A stretch of DNA of 64,000 bases. Source: Eucalyptus grandis. Its lineage: Eukaryota; Streptophyta; Magnoliopsida; Myrtales; Myrtaceae. Made by a program: the position numbers and the translations under genes. How positions within the stretch are numbered: position 1 is the first letter of the stretch; each line of letters opens with the position of its first letter. The stretch covers positions 32,093,803 to 32,157,802 of the forward strand of contig NC_052619.1 of NCBI RefSeq assembly GCF_016545825.1. Direction: 5' to 3'. Positions 27,374-40,700 of this stretch are shown here, piece by piece. A model generated the notes under the pieces. That model ran no database searches, was not told the origin of the DNA, and saw only the letters and a list, made by a program, of their open reading frames with translations.

Positions 27374-28526
27374 GTTTCGACAGTTCGCATCAAATCCCGC
27401 CGCGCCTAGTCACGCCGCCGGAGCTCGAAGGCTTATCTATTACCCAACGATGGCTCGCGCAAGCGATTGCGATAAAACCCTAAACTCCAAAACCGAATTC
27501 GAAAACCGTAACGTCTGAAAGAGAAAGAAAAGGAAAGGGAATGTCGCCAGCCGACTTTCCGTTTCCGGAGCTGACGCTAGATTTTCAAAATGATCGGAGA
27601 CCCCAAAAAAGAAAGGAAAAAAAAGAGAAGAAACGGAACCGAAGACGCGGCGAAAACGGAGGCAATTCGAAGGAGACGAATTCCGGAAATGCCGCGACGA
27701 CGAGCATCGCCCTCGAGAACGCCGAGCGATGGCGGGCTACATTTGAACGAGGCGGACGGGCGGAGAGAAGGATTTTCAAAATTTCAACTTCTGAAGGGAG
27801 AGAAAACAAGGAAGAAAAATCCGAGAATCCAGGAATCCGAGAATGTGGAATCCGAGAAAATGCGAGAAAATGAGACGAAGATGGTGTGAACCGGGAGGAA
27901 CGCGCGCCGGTCGAGAGCTGAATATTATAAATTCTGTGTCTTGTTCAGAAGGGAGGAGATCGGCTGCTTCCGAGCGTACGGTGGGGACGCCTCCAATGCC
28001 GTCCGTCACGTCTCTTTAGAGAGAGAGAGGAGAGAGAGAGAGGTGTGGAAGCGACAGGCGGAGGAGGACGATGGAGAAGACGACGGAACAGTCCCCCCGA
28101 CGCGGAGACGGGGAGAGCCGTTGGAGCGATCGCGACCGTTGATCTTGACCCTTTTTCCTTTTTTCCTTTTTTTCTTTTTTCTTTTTTGGATTTTCGATAT
28201 TTGGGGAAGCAATTATTGTGGCCGGGGGAGGGAGCACGTGAGCGAGAGGGGGACGTATGCCTCCCAGTGGGAAGATCTTTGCCCCCTTTTATTTGATTGA
28301 ATTGGAGTTGGGGACGGGCCATGAAATTGGGGGCAAAGATATCATGAACGATGTTGAGAGGGAGGTGATCGATGGGCGGACGGGCGCGAATCGAGCTCCG
28401 GATCAAGTTCGGGATATCACCCGATCGTGCCTGTCTATAGAAATATGTAAGAATTGGGTGGGCCAAGCGGTCCTAGTTTAAGTCCGATCGAGGCAGGACG
28501 AGGCGACGGGGTGGAACCTCATTTAT
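27374..28526. promoter_or_regulatory. Upstream region of KIN-8B
   Basis: GC-rich leader DNA lies left of about 28000, followed by a GA-rich stretch (28018-28045), a T/C-rich stretch (28150-28190), and a palindromic G-box core CACGTG at 28235-28240, about 0.86 kb upstream of the ATG. Long frames in this region arise from purine bias and carry no domain. Confidence 0.4.
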
Positions 28527-28985
28527 TAAAAGTCTCTGTATGGGCTCATGTAAAGCTAAAAGTGCTTTCGAGCTCTCATGGCAAGGGTCGAGCCTGGACA
28601 GGTCTATGAGCCATCGGGGTCCATGATCAAGTTTAGTGTTAAGTTTTATTTTTTATTTTTTATAGAGAAAAGAGCAGAGAGGGGAGACAAGTGCAGCCAC
28701 CCCTCTAGATGTTATCGTAAGAGTTCATATGTGTTTATTGAATGTTCAATCTGAGTGAGTCCTTGTCTAGGCTCACGTAAAGCTAAAAGTGCCTTCAAGC
28801 TCTCGTGACAAGGGCCGAGTCCCGACAGGTCTATGAGCCATCAGGTCCATGATCAAGTTTAGCGTTAAGTTTTACTTTCTATTTTTTTTTTTTTTTAAGA
28901 GAAAAGAGCGGAGAGGGGCAACAAGTCCAACCACCCCTCTAGGTGTTGTTGGAAGAGTTCATACGTGTTTATTGAATGATCAGTC
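28527..28985. repeat. Tandem duplication, ~230-bp unit
   Basis: Two head-to-tail copies (about 28527-28755 and 28760-28985) share blocks such as GTAAAGCTAAAAGTGC, GACAGGTCTATGAGCC, ATGATCAAGTTTAG and AGAGTTCATA-GTGTTTATTGAATG. The copies differ by scattered substitutions and by a longer T run in the second. No coding content is visible. Confidence 0.88.
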
Positions 28986-29093
28986 TAAGTCGTAATCACT
29001 TGATATACATATAAGGGCTTAAGACCATACATTAAAGTGATGAAGTAGATTTTTAGGGCGAGTAGACTTGGAGAAAGGACACTTATTTAAATG

Positions 29094-29310
29094 GGCAAAA
29101 TTCTAACCAAAACCTATTTCTATTTTTATGAATTCAGTCCCAAAAATTCCAATTTTACTAACCGAGTCCTAAACATTTTTCATTTTTTGCCAATTGAATT
29201 CGTATAACCAATTTTGCTTGGAAGAATTCATTGACGTGAATCCCGACCACGTGACAGAGCTAATACTAACGAATTTTTTTTTTTAATAATATCTTTCTAT
29301 TTTTCTCTCC
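29094..29310. mobile_element. Partial foldback element (one arm)
   Basis: This has the same word order as the left arm of the 58010 element: a broken AAAACCTATTTC start, AATTCAGTCCCAAAA, TTTTGCCAATTGAATTC, then ATTGACGTGAAT and a T-rich centre. The opposite arm is missing. It is best seen as a truncated copy. Confidence 0.5.
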
Positions 29311-30119
29311 CATCTTCTTCGTTGCGCCAGTAAGGAATAAAATCTGTATGCGGTGTGCTGTCAGGAGCTTCTAAACACTTTCTCCCATTCTTTCTATCTG
29401 GTATTATTCTCCAAAAGATAATAGAGCGTTTTGATTAGTCCTGGTAGTATGCTCCACACTTGCCACAGCTACTTGGAACCTATGTATCAGAATTCTACTG
29501 CTGCGAAGTGTTACTATGGTATGAATCAAACTTGAAGATATAATGATTAAAAGGTAGTCCCTATTAAGGCTTACGCAGAGAGTTTGTTAGCTGTTTTGGG
29601 ATAGCATACCTACCATGAATCAAATGAGGCCTCGTCTATTTCCACGACCAAAAATTCTGTGGGCACAGCTTTTTGGTTGGAGAGACAAAATTATCCTCCA
29701 ATCACTCGACCTCTCGCTCATAATCGAAATCGCAATTGAAATCGCAATCGCAACCAATGCCGAGTCCCAGCCTCCTCTGTCGAACTCCCACCTCTACCGG
29801 CATTGCATCCCATCCTGAGCAGCCCGCGGCTGCAGTGCAAGTAAGGCATGGGATCTTATGGCAATCAACTTTTACACTTCACTGCTGAAGAGGTCAACAA
29901 CAATAACGTGCATGACATTGGACCGACCATTAACGACGACAACGAATTTATTGGCACATAGAAAATAGATACCTTGAAACAAAGAATTTACACTCTAAGT
30001 AACCAGCGATTGGGGCCAATTTGCCGGGACTCCCCGAAGGATTCCCCGATCAGAAGATGTCTTTCAAGTGGTTATATACTACTATGATCAACGGCTATAT
30101 ATACAGTTATACACCTGCT
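29311..30119. other. 3' flank of SS5-like gene, no gene recognised
   Basis: This probably contains the 3' UTR of the minus-strand starch-synthase-like gene. A small plus-strand frame at 29615-29818 includes an imperfect AATCGCAAT repeat and shows no domain. Confidence 0.4.
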
Positions 30120-33100
30120 CTACAACTTCTCTAAAGCTGCATAAGCAGAGATATGTACGTCGCATGTTTCTGCATCCCAGGAGAAGTCCTTATCCATGGC
30201 ATCCGCCATCTTTCGCTTCCATTTGGAAGGATTACTCCTCTAAGATCACAAGCAACAAATGTCCAAAAGATGCCACAGAGAATAAGATCAGCTAGCAACT
30301 TAAAACGTCGTATCGCAGGAGCTGGTAGATTTAATTTTCTAATCATGGGGACAGATAAATCTAAACGTCTGTGAAATATTAGCAAAGTACTCACCATTTC
30401 GTCTAGGGCTTGGCTGAGAGATATATTCTCAAATGTGGACTTTATGAACTGTGCATACTCCGAGATATCATGGTTGAGTTCAACAACATGCCTGTTTAGA
30501 CGCGAATGGTTAAAAATAGTGGCACTTCAATGCTCTCTGAAATTACATAATATGGGTTAATAATGGAACAACGCATGAAGAGGTTACCTGGATCTATCAT
30601 CAGAAAAAGACAGTGCGACTGGAGCAGCTCCATATTTCAATGCCTTCATCTGCAAAAACTTTAATTGCACTTTAATTATCCATGGATGAAGCAAATTTCA
30701 TAATGAAGTCCTTTGTACAGATGAATGCTCGACGAAGGAAAACAGCAGCTGCGAGGACTTTGCTACTCCAGTTCACATGAATTCTCGAGATCCTTTACTC
30801 AATAATCGATAGGAAGTTAGAGAGACCAAGTGACATTTTATCAAAGAAGCAATCCAAACAGATTACGGAAACACAACTTAAAGTCAACTCAAACATGTAG
30901 TCATGAAGTTTACTTCAAATAATAGCTGGCATTGTTTGCATATTCTTAATATTCTTAAGACCTATATTCAAAAGTAACGCAGTACTATAAATGCAGTACT
31001 ATAACCCATATTCCCTCAATGGTAATCTTGGCACAGAGTATGCTGTGCCAGCAAAAACCAATTGAAAACACAATGGACTAATAGCTGATAAGCTGCAGAT
31101 GATATCACGCACTTAACATACCGGCACTTGTAGTGTAGGATCCTCAAAAGACTGACACAAGATAATGTCAGAACCAGCAAATATCAAGTGGGATAGAGCT
31201 TCATCGAATCTGTCTATGAATCTAACGTTTTCATCCTGCCCATGAGAAAAATTAGGAGGGGAAGAATTAGCCACTCTGGAAGATCATGTGCAGTTGACAC
31301 ATCCTCATCCTGAAGTCTATAATCCTGATATATGTAGCAATATAAGAGAAGATTTGCAAGTCCAATGATACTCCACTATGACCACAGTGGCCAGGCAGCC
31401 TGAGGACCAAGCATTCGAAAGCAAAAGTTTTCTTTAAGCAAAAGAAATCTGATAAGATTGTTAAAAGAAAATGACAAAGGAAAGAAATTATCTTTTCATG
31501 CAAAAATCAAGTAACAGAGTACGTGTTTAGACAGTAATAGCATGTCAACAGAAAGGACAGAGGAAACCAACAATTCCTGCCAATACCTTCAGATCTTTCA
31601 CAAAAGATTCAGAGGTCCTATCCAGATTTGTCATTTTGTCTATCCTTGCCAAGAGAAGCTGCACAGATTTGTTGATGAGATAAAGTACTATAAATATCTC
31701 ACAAAGAATTTATTCTAACTTGATTTGCAATCCTCCTGAATGGATAGATCACTTCTATGGTGAAAATTAGCTTCTTTCCTATAAATGAGATATTTCGATT
31801 TGCAGTGTCTCTAAGCATAGATCATGGCCAATTTGCTTAGGTACTTTACTACATAATACTAGCTCATTATCTCTTCAAGTTTATTCGTATGGCAGCAACC
31901 TGCCACGACTTAAAGAGATCCTGTGGGATCTGAATTACCAAATTCATCAGGTGAAAAACAGATGAATAATATCAACCTGGCCACCCCCATGTGTAATGCT
32001 CTGGGCAACAGTTTTTAGAGTCTTCAAGTCAATATCCGATACTTCTCGGTAGATCCATCCAACCTGAAATAAGGAACTTTTTTTATACTGAGGGAAATGC
32101 ACAAAAAAGAATTTGCAGGAATTGAAAAAGAAAAGCATGCTGAATTTTATAATCAAAGATGAACAGACTCTAGAACCATAGTATTCAGAAACTGTGCTCA
32201 CTAATTAAGTTCCACTTGACATGACCGGCACTAGTAAACAATGGCATACAAATCTGAATTGCAATTTTTAGAGGCTGCTATATGAAATTGTATCCAGTAA
32301 CTCTTAAGTGACTTCAGATGAACCAACCTCAATATTGGGAAATGGTTCATTTATTAGGTGCTGGAAGCCTCAAAGTACATAGTTGATAACCCATCTATTA
32401 CCACAATGAGCTTTAGTTGTTGAATGGAAAATTTAAAGAGAAAGAAACTAATCCATGCTTAGAAGGCACACCAAATCAATATTTATATCAAGTGACAATG
32501 CAGAAATGTTGCAACCCATATCCCACGTTTTGCTAAGTAGAAAGACTCCACCTCGTTCCCAGGATAGCAAAAACATATATCACATGACAATGAATGTAAT
32601 GAAAATTCATATAGATTAATATCTGACATGGGATGCTTTATTACTTGCAAGGTTTAAGTAGGATTATTACAGAGAGATATAATAGAACATAATGACAGCC
32701 TGCACAATCTGTGCAGCTCCCAAGACATTTGAAAAATATCAATTTCATGAAATAAAGATATTCGCATGCTCTAGAACTACTCAATGTAATGTATCATGAT
32801 GAACAGAGACCGTAAAACAAAAATATGAATATAATCATAAATCCTCCATAGTTTTTTATTCATCACAATACTCACAACTGCAACAGAAGCATCCTTAGGC
32901 AAACCCACATGGTGTTGCAACGCAACTTTACAAACTGCTTTACCCTCCAAGTCATCTGCACTGTAGTTTTTGGGAAGAAATTTGTCCTTTAAAGGATCCC
33001 ATATGGAGTTGTCAAACCCACTGGGAGCGATTAGCAACTTGTCCCTGTGACAAAAGTATACCCAAGAAAAGCTATCAACTTTAGTGATAGATTCCTGACA

Positions 33101-36100
33101 ATATGAAGCACTATTATAGAGAAAAAAACCAGGACAAAAATTGGCTAAAGTAAGTTTCTTCCACTCGTAGGAAAGGATAAAGACATTGTTGCTATATTAA
33201 CTTGACTGATAACAAAAAAGAGATGTACGACAAAGCATTACTTGTGAGTTGCTAAGGTGGGCTCCAACCCATAACCAAAATAACGGATTATCCTTCCTTT
33301 CGAGTGCATGGATGAAATAATTACAACTTTGTTTGAGTATACAATTCCACCCTGGATATTTACCCAGAAAGAAGAAAGGAAAAGATTAGTTATGGTAAAA
33401 AATAACTTAGAAAAACAACGACAATTGCAAGTCTAGGACACAAGCTTGATATGGACAATATTCCAAGAAAAAATAAGAAAATGGAATCACATGTTTCTTG
33501 TGTCCAATCCCTTAAAAATTTCAAGTAAACAAGGTGATTTCCTGTGATGGATTCCCATAATCTTTTTCTGGCGTTAGTGATGGCTTTACTATCATTGCCC
33601 AAAAGGGCAGCGCGTGCAAAATTTCAAATAATATGCTCGCATATATATGCATTAAAAAAAAAAGGCTTGTTGTAGGATGAGAAAGGTTTAGCTTCAAATT
33701 TAGAATCCGCATAGATTCGTTCAATAAGAGAAGAGTTATGTAGACTTCTCTAAATTATTTTGATGTGGTAATATACGTCATTATTTAATTAATTGCAGGC
33801 ATCACTTTATGCGTATTTGTGGCAAAGAGGTGAAAGATGTTTTGGCTTTTCTTTATAATTTAGAAAGATTTATATCCAATAAGAAAAGGCAAAAGATTAT
33901 AATGTTAAACATAAATAGCTAGAATAGCTCATGAGGTATCATACTCTGGCCAATTGTCACTGCCCATTAAAAAACTAAATGGAGGTAATGCCTGACTAGT
34001 ACCGCCAGTGCATCTTTATAGGATTACTTAAAGAAAGTCACTTCTCTTCTTTGCCTGAAAATTAAACATAATAAAGCAGAAAATCATCTTCCAACTTAGG
34101 CATTTATACTCTCTGAAAATCATTTGACAAACGGCAAAGGCTTTGGAATGTAGGGTCACCCTAAAACCAAGTGCATACTAATTAATAGCTGAGTCCTTTC
34201 TGCACCACGAGAAAGAAGAGCACTCATAGCCATGCAACAAACATCTGTTTAAACTGATCAAACTGCTTTGAGGATGAGAACCAAAAAGTTCTATTAGCAG
34301 AAGATGCTCTTAATAACGATGGGGAACTACTCTTGTAAGTTCAAGACAGGAAGGTTTGGAAGAAACAGTAATTTGAAAGAATGAAAAAGTGCTCCTTCTA
34401 TCTTTAAATCAGGAAGGAGAAAGTGAATCGACGTAACAACATTAATGGAAGGATGGAACACATTTCTGAATGAGCTTTCTTGAATTTACTTTAAGGTTCA
34501 AAACTCTACCTAGATCAATGTGTAGAAACTCTCTCAGGATGAAATTTGTAGATTTTAGACACTAGAATGTAAATTTCTGATAATTGCATAATGGATCCTG
34601 AAGACTGGGCTAGGCCCAAACCAGTCTGGATCAACCCGAATAATTAGGTTGCGGCCAAGTTATGTTGATCGATGCAAAGCTCAGAAATGTCTAGCTGAGA
34701 TATATCAGCCAGGCTTGATATTGAATGGCCAAATACAAATAGTTGTGCTAAGTAAACTAATTTGGTAAGCTGACAAATAATCCCGATCCAGAGCTGCAGA
34801 CTAATAGCCAATACAAAAAAAGAAAAAGGAAAAGAGCAAGCTGTCCTAAAGTGAATTTTCTTTTTCTTTTTTCTTGCTCCTTTTTTTATAATTGATGAGA
34901 TCCAGATGCATAAACTACTTGACAAGTTGTCAAAAAAAAATTTCAAACAATAAATTCGGTAAACTTATTTTTAAAATTAGACTTCTAGGAATTTAACTAC
35001 ACTATTATCACACAAAACTGATGCCAATTTATTCAATCTCTATCTAAAGAAATTTACCTTCAACAAATTTACAAGGGATGCCCTGGCATTGTCTTGGAAA
35101 CGATCTGGACGATGAAGACGAGCAGGTTCTAGTCCACTTAGACCCAGCTTATCAGGTTGCTCAAGACACTGATATCTACCAAATGAAGTCAATGAGGAGG
35201 TCCAGGAACAAGGGTCAAGAGAGATAGGAAATAGCTACATGCCTGTGAATTAAGGTCGTGGCAAGTTAGTAATATTTTTGTGCCTTCAAGTCCCTACAAA
35301 TGACCATAACAAGATTTTGTTAGAAGACTATGTAGACAATGAAGAGACTGAATCTCATTAAATACCAGAATGATGAGAATGGTAAAACCTTTCCATAAGC
35401 ATATTAACATGCTGCTATAGCCTACTGATGTTCTCTCAGCATTTTACAATACTAATTTTCTCTTCTATAATGAGTCTGTAGTGCTTGATGCATAACTTAT
35501 TTTCCTTGTAGGGCATTAAAGTCCCTTTTGAGATTGCTTTCCTATAAAATAGATCATCAACGAACAGAGATGAGGGAGTCACAAAATGAAATGCTTACAG
35601 TGGCTGATTATGTGACACATTAGCCTTGCACTTAATGCCACATGCCAGTTAACTTTGCCATTATCTCCAGATGAAAGCAAATACTATGCTGATCTAATTC
35701 CATTTTAATTTAACCGCAATTTTAGAATAGGAAAACGAATGAGTAGACTACCTCACAAATGGTTTTATCTTCTCTTTATGAATAGCAATTAAGCTAATCC
35801 TGTTTTATATTGATACTTTATTCTAGAGATAATATTTTGCACAAAACTAAAGACAAGGAGGTTTCTTTTCCCAGTAAGACAAGGAGGTTTATGGAAAAGC
35901 TTCTTAAAAGCAGAGGGCTTTTTTATTCTTGATGCGTCAACTGTATCCTCTTTCAACTATATGCTCCAAAAAGAGGTAAGAGTTGGCCTGGGATTCAACA
36001 TCACATATACCCACATAAAGTACACCTCAGAGCGGAATAATAATAAATGCAGCTCCCAGTATTACCAGTTTCACAAACATATCCCAGAAAAGAGGCCCTA

Positions 36101-37664
36101 CAATAGAAGTTTGCCAGTCATGTATATGCAAAACATCAGGCTTCTTTCCAGCTTTGACCAAATAATCTAATGCAGCACGGGAGAAATAAGCAAACCTGAA
36201 AGTAACAAGAAGGTAATGTTTAACACAAATGGTATTGCTAATTGCTGTAGTATTTAAATTTAAATCAGGCTTTCAACCAATAAACTAAGCTTTTCGAACA
36301 ATTGACAGTGATTCGACAAATATGGCCCTTATAAAAAAAGTAGTATTTTTCAATTATCAGCTTAAAACTATGGATTGGATTTTATTACACTATTAAAGAT
36401 GGAAGAAAAATTCTTATGGACTTATTCAGAAGCAGAATCTAAAGAAAAACTAAGCATCTCTCTAAGCAAAGCAAAACCAGTAAGCAGACAATAAAAGGCA
36501 CAATCACCATTAAGAATGGAAACCTATTCTATAAGCTGAACAAAACACATGACTCGTCTAAGGCAGACAAGACCACAGATGTGCTCAGTCTAGGCTATCC
36601 CGTTCTTCCTTCTCTTTATTTTCATTATAGTTATATATTTGGACAGTGCAATGGGAAGTCCCTAAACTTTCGAAAATCACTAATTGACCATTAAGTATCC
36701 AAGTTGGCATCTTAAATATCCAATTGCACAGTTCAGATGCTTCCACATGGGGCCCCACAAGATGATTTGGCCCACAAAATGCTCAGTTGGTAGTCCATAT
36801 TAGCAAAAGAGAACGTGATGTGATGTGGCATTGCAACTAATGGCAAGACTGTATTGAGCGGATTTTGACAAACTCATTAATTAAATTTACCCAAAAAACA
36901 AAGACTTAGGGATCATCAAGAAAATGTTCAGGCACTACTCGTGGCATTATCCCTTATAATTTCCACTGAGTATTTAGACATGTGCTCACCCAGTATCCTT
37001 GGTCTTGTCAAAGACCAGAAGTTTTGAAAGCACATTATGAAGTAGTGCAACAAATATCAAATATGTTTGACTGACCGTTCAAAGTCATCTGAGTAGCCAT
37101 ATATCTTCTCACGGCTAAAAAAGGATGAGAAAAATATAGGTTCGATGAGAGTAACTCCAATACCGCGGACAATTCTGCACAAAAAGAGCGAAAGGTTAGT
37201 CGCAATCAAACTATTTCCAACCAAAAAGGCACTAGTTTCCATTCAACTCCATAAAAAACAGGAACCTGTGAAGTCATTATCTGGAATCCAATCTCTCTAA
37301 TCAGAAGTAAAAACTACTATTTCATAAAAATATGAGCTGATTAGATTGCAAATGACTAACCCAGTCCAAATCCTGTTTCCATGCAGCTGACCATTATAGT
37401 ATGAATAGAATTCTGCCTCAATTTCTCTCAACCCTTGAACCTCTCCAAGGTTCAGCCTTGCATACCTGTTTTCAAAATAGATTCCTAAATAAAAGTACAA
37501 GAAGTTCCAACATTCATACCTGACTCATATCATGAGAGACTTACCAAATCAATTTTCTTTATTTAATGCAAAAAGCTCTAATAGATTTTCCTGAAATGTG
37601 AGGGCAATCTGACATGTAGAAATGTCCGTGTGTGTATATATGTGTGCACGCCCGCAAATGAGTA

Positions 37665-37713
<49 letters not shown>

Positions 37714-40700
37714 AGCAATTATCTCCACGGCATCATTAGTTATCTTATTTTTTGTAAGGACGTGCTTGAGTATGTTGTCTGGCAGTTGTAAATATGTGCA
37801 AGCCATCAGGCATCCTACTCTTGTCTATCAAGGTAAAAATCATCAGCTGGAATATCAAAATAATGAATCCTAAAATCGAACCAAATCATAAGGTTCGGCG
37901 AAGAAACCAAATGCTTTTAACATAATATAAACTAAGATACTACAAATTAAGAAGTTTTGACTAAGACCCATAATTAAAGGCAAGATACATTGATTTCAAG
38001 TTCATCCAATGATTTCTATGCGACAATATCGCAAGACATTTGTTTTACAATGACAAGTATCACACTCAAGAATAAACACAAAAAGCATATGTCACATTTT
38101 AGTTGCTAGAGGACTGTAAACTAAAAAACTCTACAATATATTGTGGTGAAACTATCAAAGTGTAATCTAAATTGTGCAAAATGAGATAGTTTATATCATT
38201 TGATGGGTAAATATGACATATTATGAGTTGATAGATCAGTAGTGTATCTATTCATATGCACTTCAGTATTTTTTAAATTCACCAGAAAGATATATTTACT
38301 TTGAACCTTGAATCCAATGAATACAGAGGAACTGATAGATTCTAGGGCAAAAGCCATAAAAAAACCCTAAACTATGCCCACTGTGATGCATTTACCCTAA
38401 TTTTTTTTTTTTTTTTTTTGGTAACACTAAAAATCCCAAACTAGTACCTATGTGACACATTTACCCTTCTTAAATTTCTGTCACTTAGAACAGCTAAAAA
38501 TCTGTTTTCATGGACGCATAAAGAAAACGATGTTGAAATGGCACCCACATGGCTTAAGTGAAATAAAAACAATGCTATTTTAGCTGAAAAATGATTTAAC
38601 ACAACCTTAACAGAGGGTAAATGTGTCATATATGTACAAGTTTGGGGTTTTTTTATGTCACAAGAAAAGGTTTAGGGTAAATGTGTCACGGTGGGCATAA
38701 TTTGAAGTTTTTGAGGTCACAAAAAAACGTTCAAAGTAAATGTATCAAAGCAGGTATAGTTTGGGGTTTTTTGTGATTTTTTCCATAGATTCTAATACCT
38801 ATGCATACTATAATGTCCACCCAATTTCTGAATTGTTGGAGTGGAAAAAGGTAGCATCCAATTAAATATGGAGATCACAAATTTCTCTTGTTAGATTTTC
38901 CCTAATTAAAAGGCTCAAAACCATAGAAAAATGTATACTTCATGAATGGTGGATTTAGCTAGGTGATGCAGGTACTTGATCATTTGCCACTCTGATATTT
39001 GAGAAAGCTTTTTACAGAATATACTAAATTTATCATTCATTATTCTCCTCCATGTTTCAATATCCTCTTCAAACTCAAGGCTTAAGGCCTTATCTTTTAC
39101 TTGTAAGCAGGTCCTTGTTTATACACTTGTAATGTTTAAATTATTAAATTTAGTTTATAGTTTTAGAGATTTAAAATCAGAAGTCAACTGAATGATCAGC
39201 TTTACTACTCTGGCGATTGAAAGTGAACCCTTATTCTCATCCTTCCAGCAACATGTCCTATGTTAAGTATATGCTCCACAACAAAAAAGTTTCTAAAGAG
39301 GATTTTACTAAGAATTGGCATATCATAAATTGTTGCAAGCACTTGCAGAAAGAAAGTATGAAAGAGAAGGTCCTTGATTACTTGGGCAAAACAACCTCTA
39401 CAGTGTGGCCCTTTCTTTGTAGTGCACGGCTCAACCCCGTTACATATGATGCCAAGGATCCAACATAGACCAAAGGTTCCATTTCAGTGCATATCTGAAC
39501 AATGTGAAAACCATTCCTGTAGAGAAAAGGCATCAACTGCAAAATTAATAGGGATCACAGATAATCATTGAAAGAAATATGCAAGTCAATGGGAATTACA
39601 AGTTTACTTGATGGCAGATTAAAATGAGAGCACATCTAAGGGATGCTATAATTTGAAACAAGAAAAGAATATGGTGCCACATGTTGCAATCTCCTGTCCT
39701 AATGATGATGAAATATTTTACAGCACACGATATCTCCTAGAAAAATTTACCTTTTGCTTCCATCTGCAAAGTGGCGAAGTTTCTCAAGAAGCTCCGAATC
39801 TCTTTGGTCCAGGACATCAGAAAAGACATCAGCTATACTAACTTTGCTATCCATGATTAGCCTCCTCCAATTGGATGCCTCCTCAATAGTGACTTTTCGT
39901 GTAAGGACCATTGAGTCTATTCGATGCAGTAACTCCCAGAAAATTGATAGCCTATCCTGCATAGATTGAGACCAATGTGAGATAGAAAGGCCTACAAAAG
40001 ATGATATAAAACATACTTGACCAAAGACTCAGTTGCCTCTAGTAGGAAGGGAAGCTTCAGGCTGTGAAAGAGGGATGAATATACAAATACAAATTGAAGG
40101 GGAGAGAGAAAAGGCACAGAACCATGCGTGACCATGAACAGCTAAAATAGGCATATCCAGATAAGATCAACTCTCCAGCCAGAGAAGGATAGAACTTACA
40201 GTGCCATTAACTCGCCCATCAACAGCTTGATTTCCCAGCTGAAAGTGCTCTATCTGGTCAAGCAACAGTTGTTTCTCTCTATTTGCTTTTTCTAGTTCCT
40301 CAGTGACCAGGAGCCGCTGTTTGTTTAAAAACAAAATATCTGAATGGAACAATGAGAAGCATCAGAAAAAACCCAATTACAACCTATACATCAGTAATAA
40401 CTGGTGCTGAGAAATCCAATATAACTCTCCCTTTTTTTTTGGGGGCTTTTTGAGATGGCAGACAGAATTGAAATCAACAGAAAAAGAGATAAACAGACTT
40501 TGTTGAGCTTCTTTAAAAAGCCGCCAGATGTCAGCATGTTTTCCCTTTGCTTCAAGATTTGATGGTTGAATAGTCTCCTGTAATCACTCCTACCAGTTCA
40601 GCGGACAAGCTTATAAGAAAAAAAAAATGAGGATTGAGGAATATCACTGCAGACCTCAGGCATCTGCTCATCTCCCTGATCTTCTGATCTACAATGAAAA

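Noticed and set aside
27090..28481. Several frames of 70-170 codons around the KIN-8B 5' end
   Set aside because: They overlap the kinesin first exons or purine/pyrimidine-biased promoter DNA and have low-complexity products.
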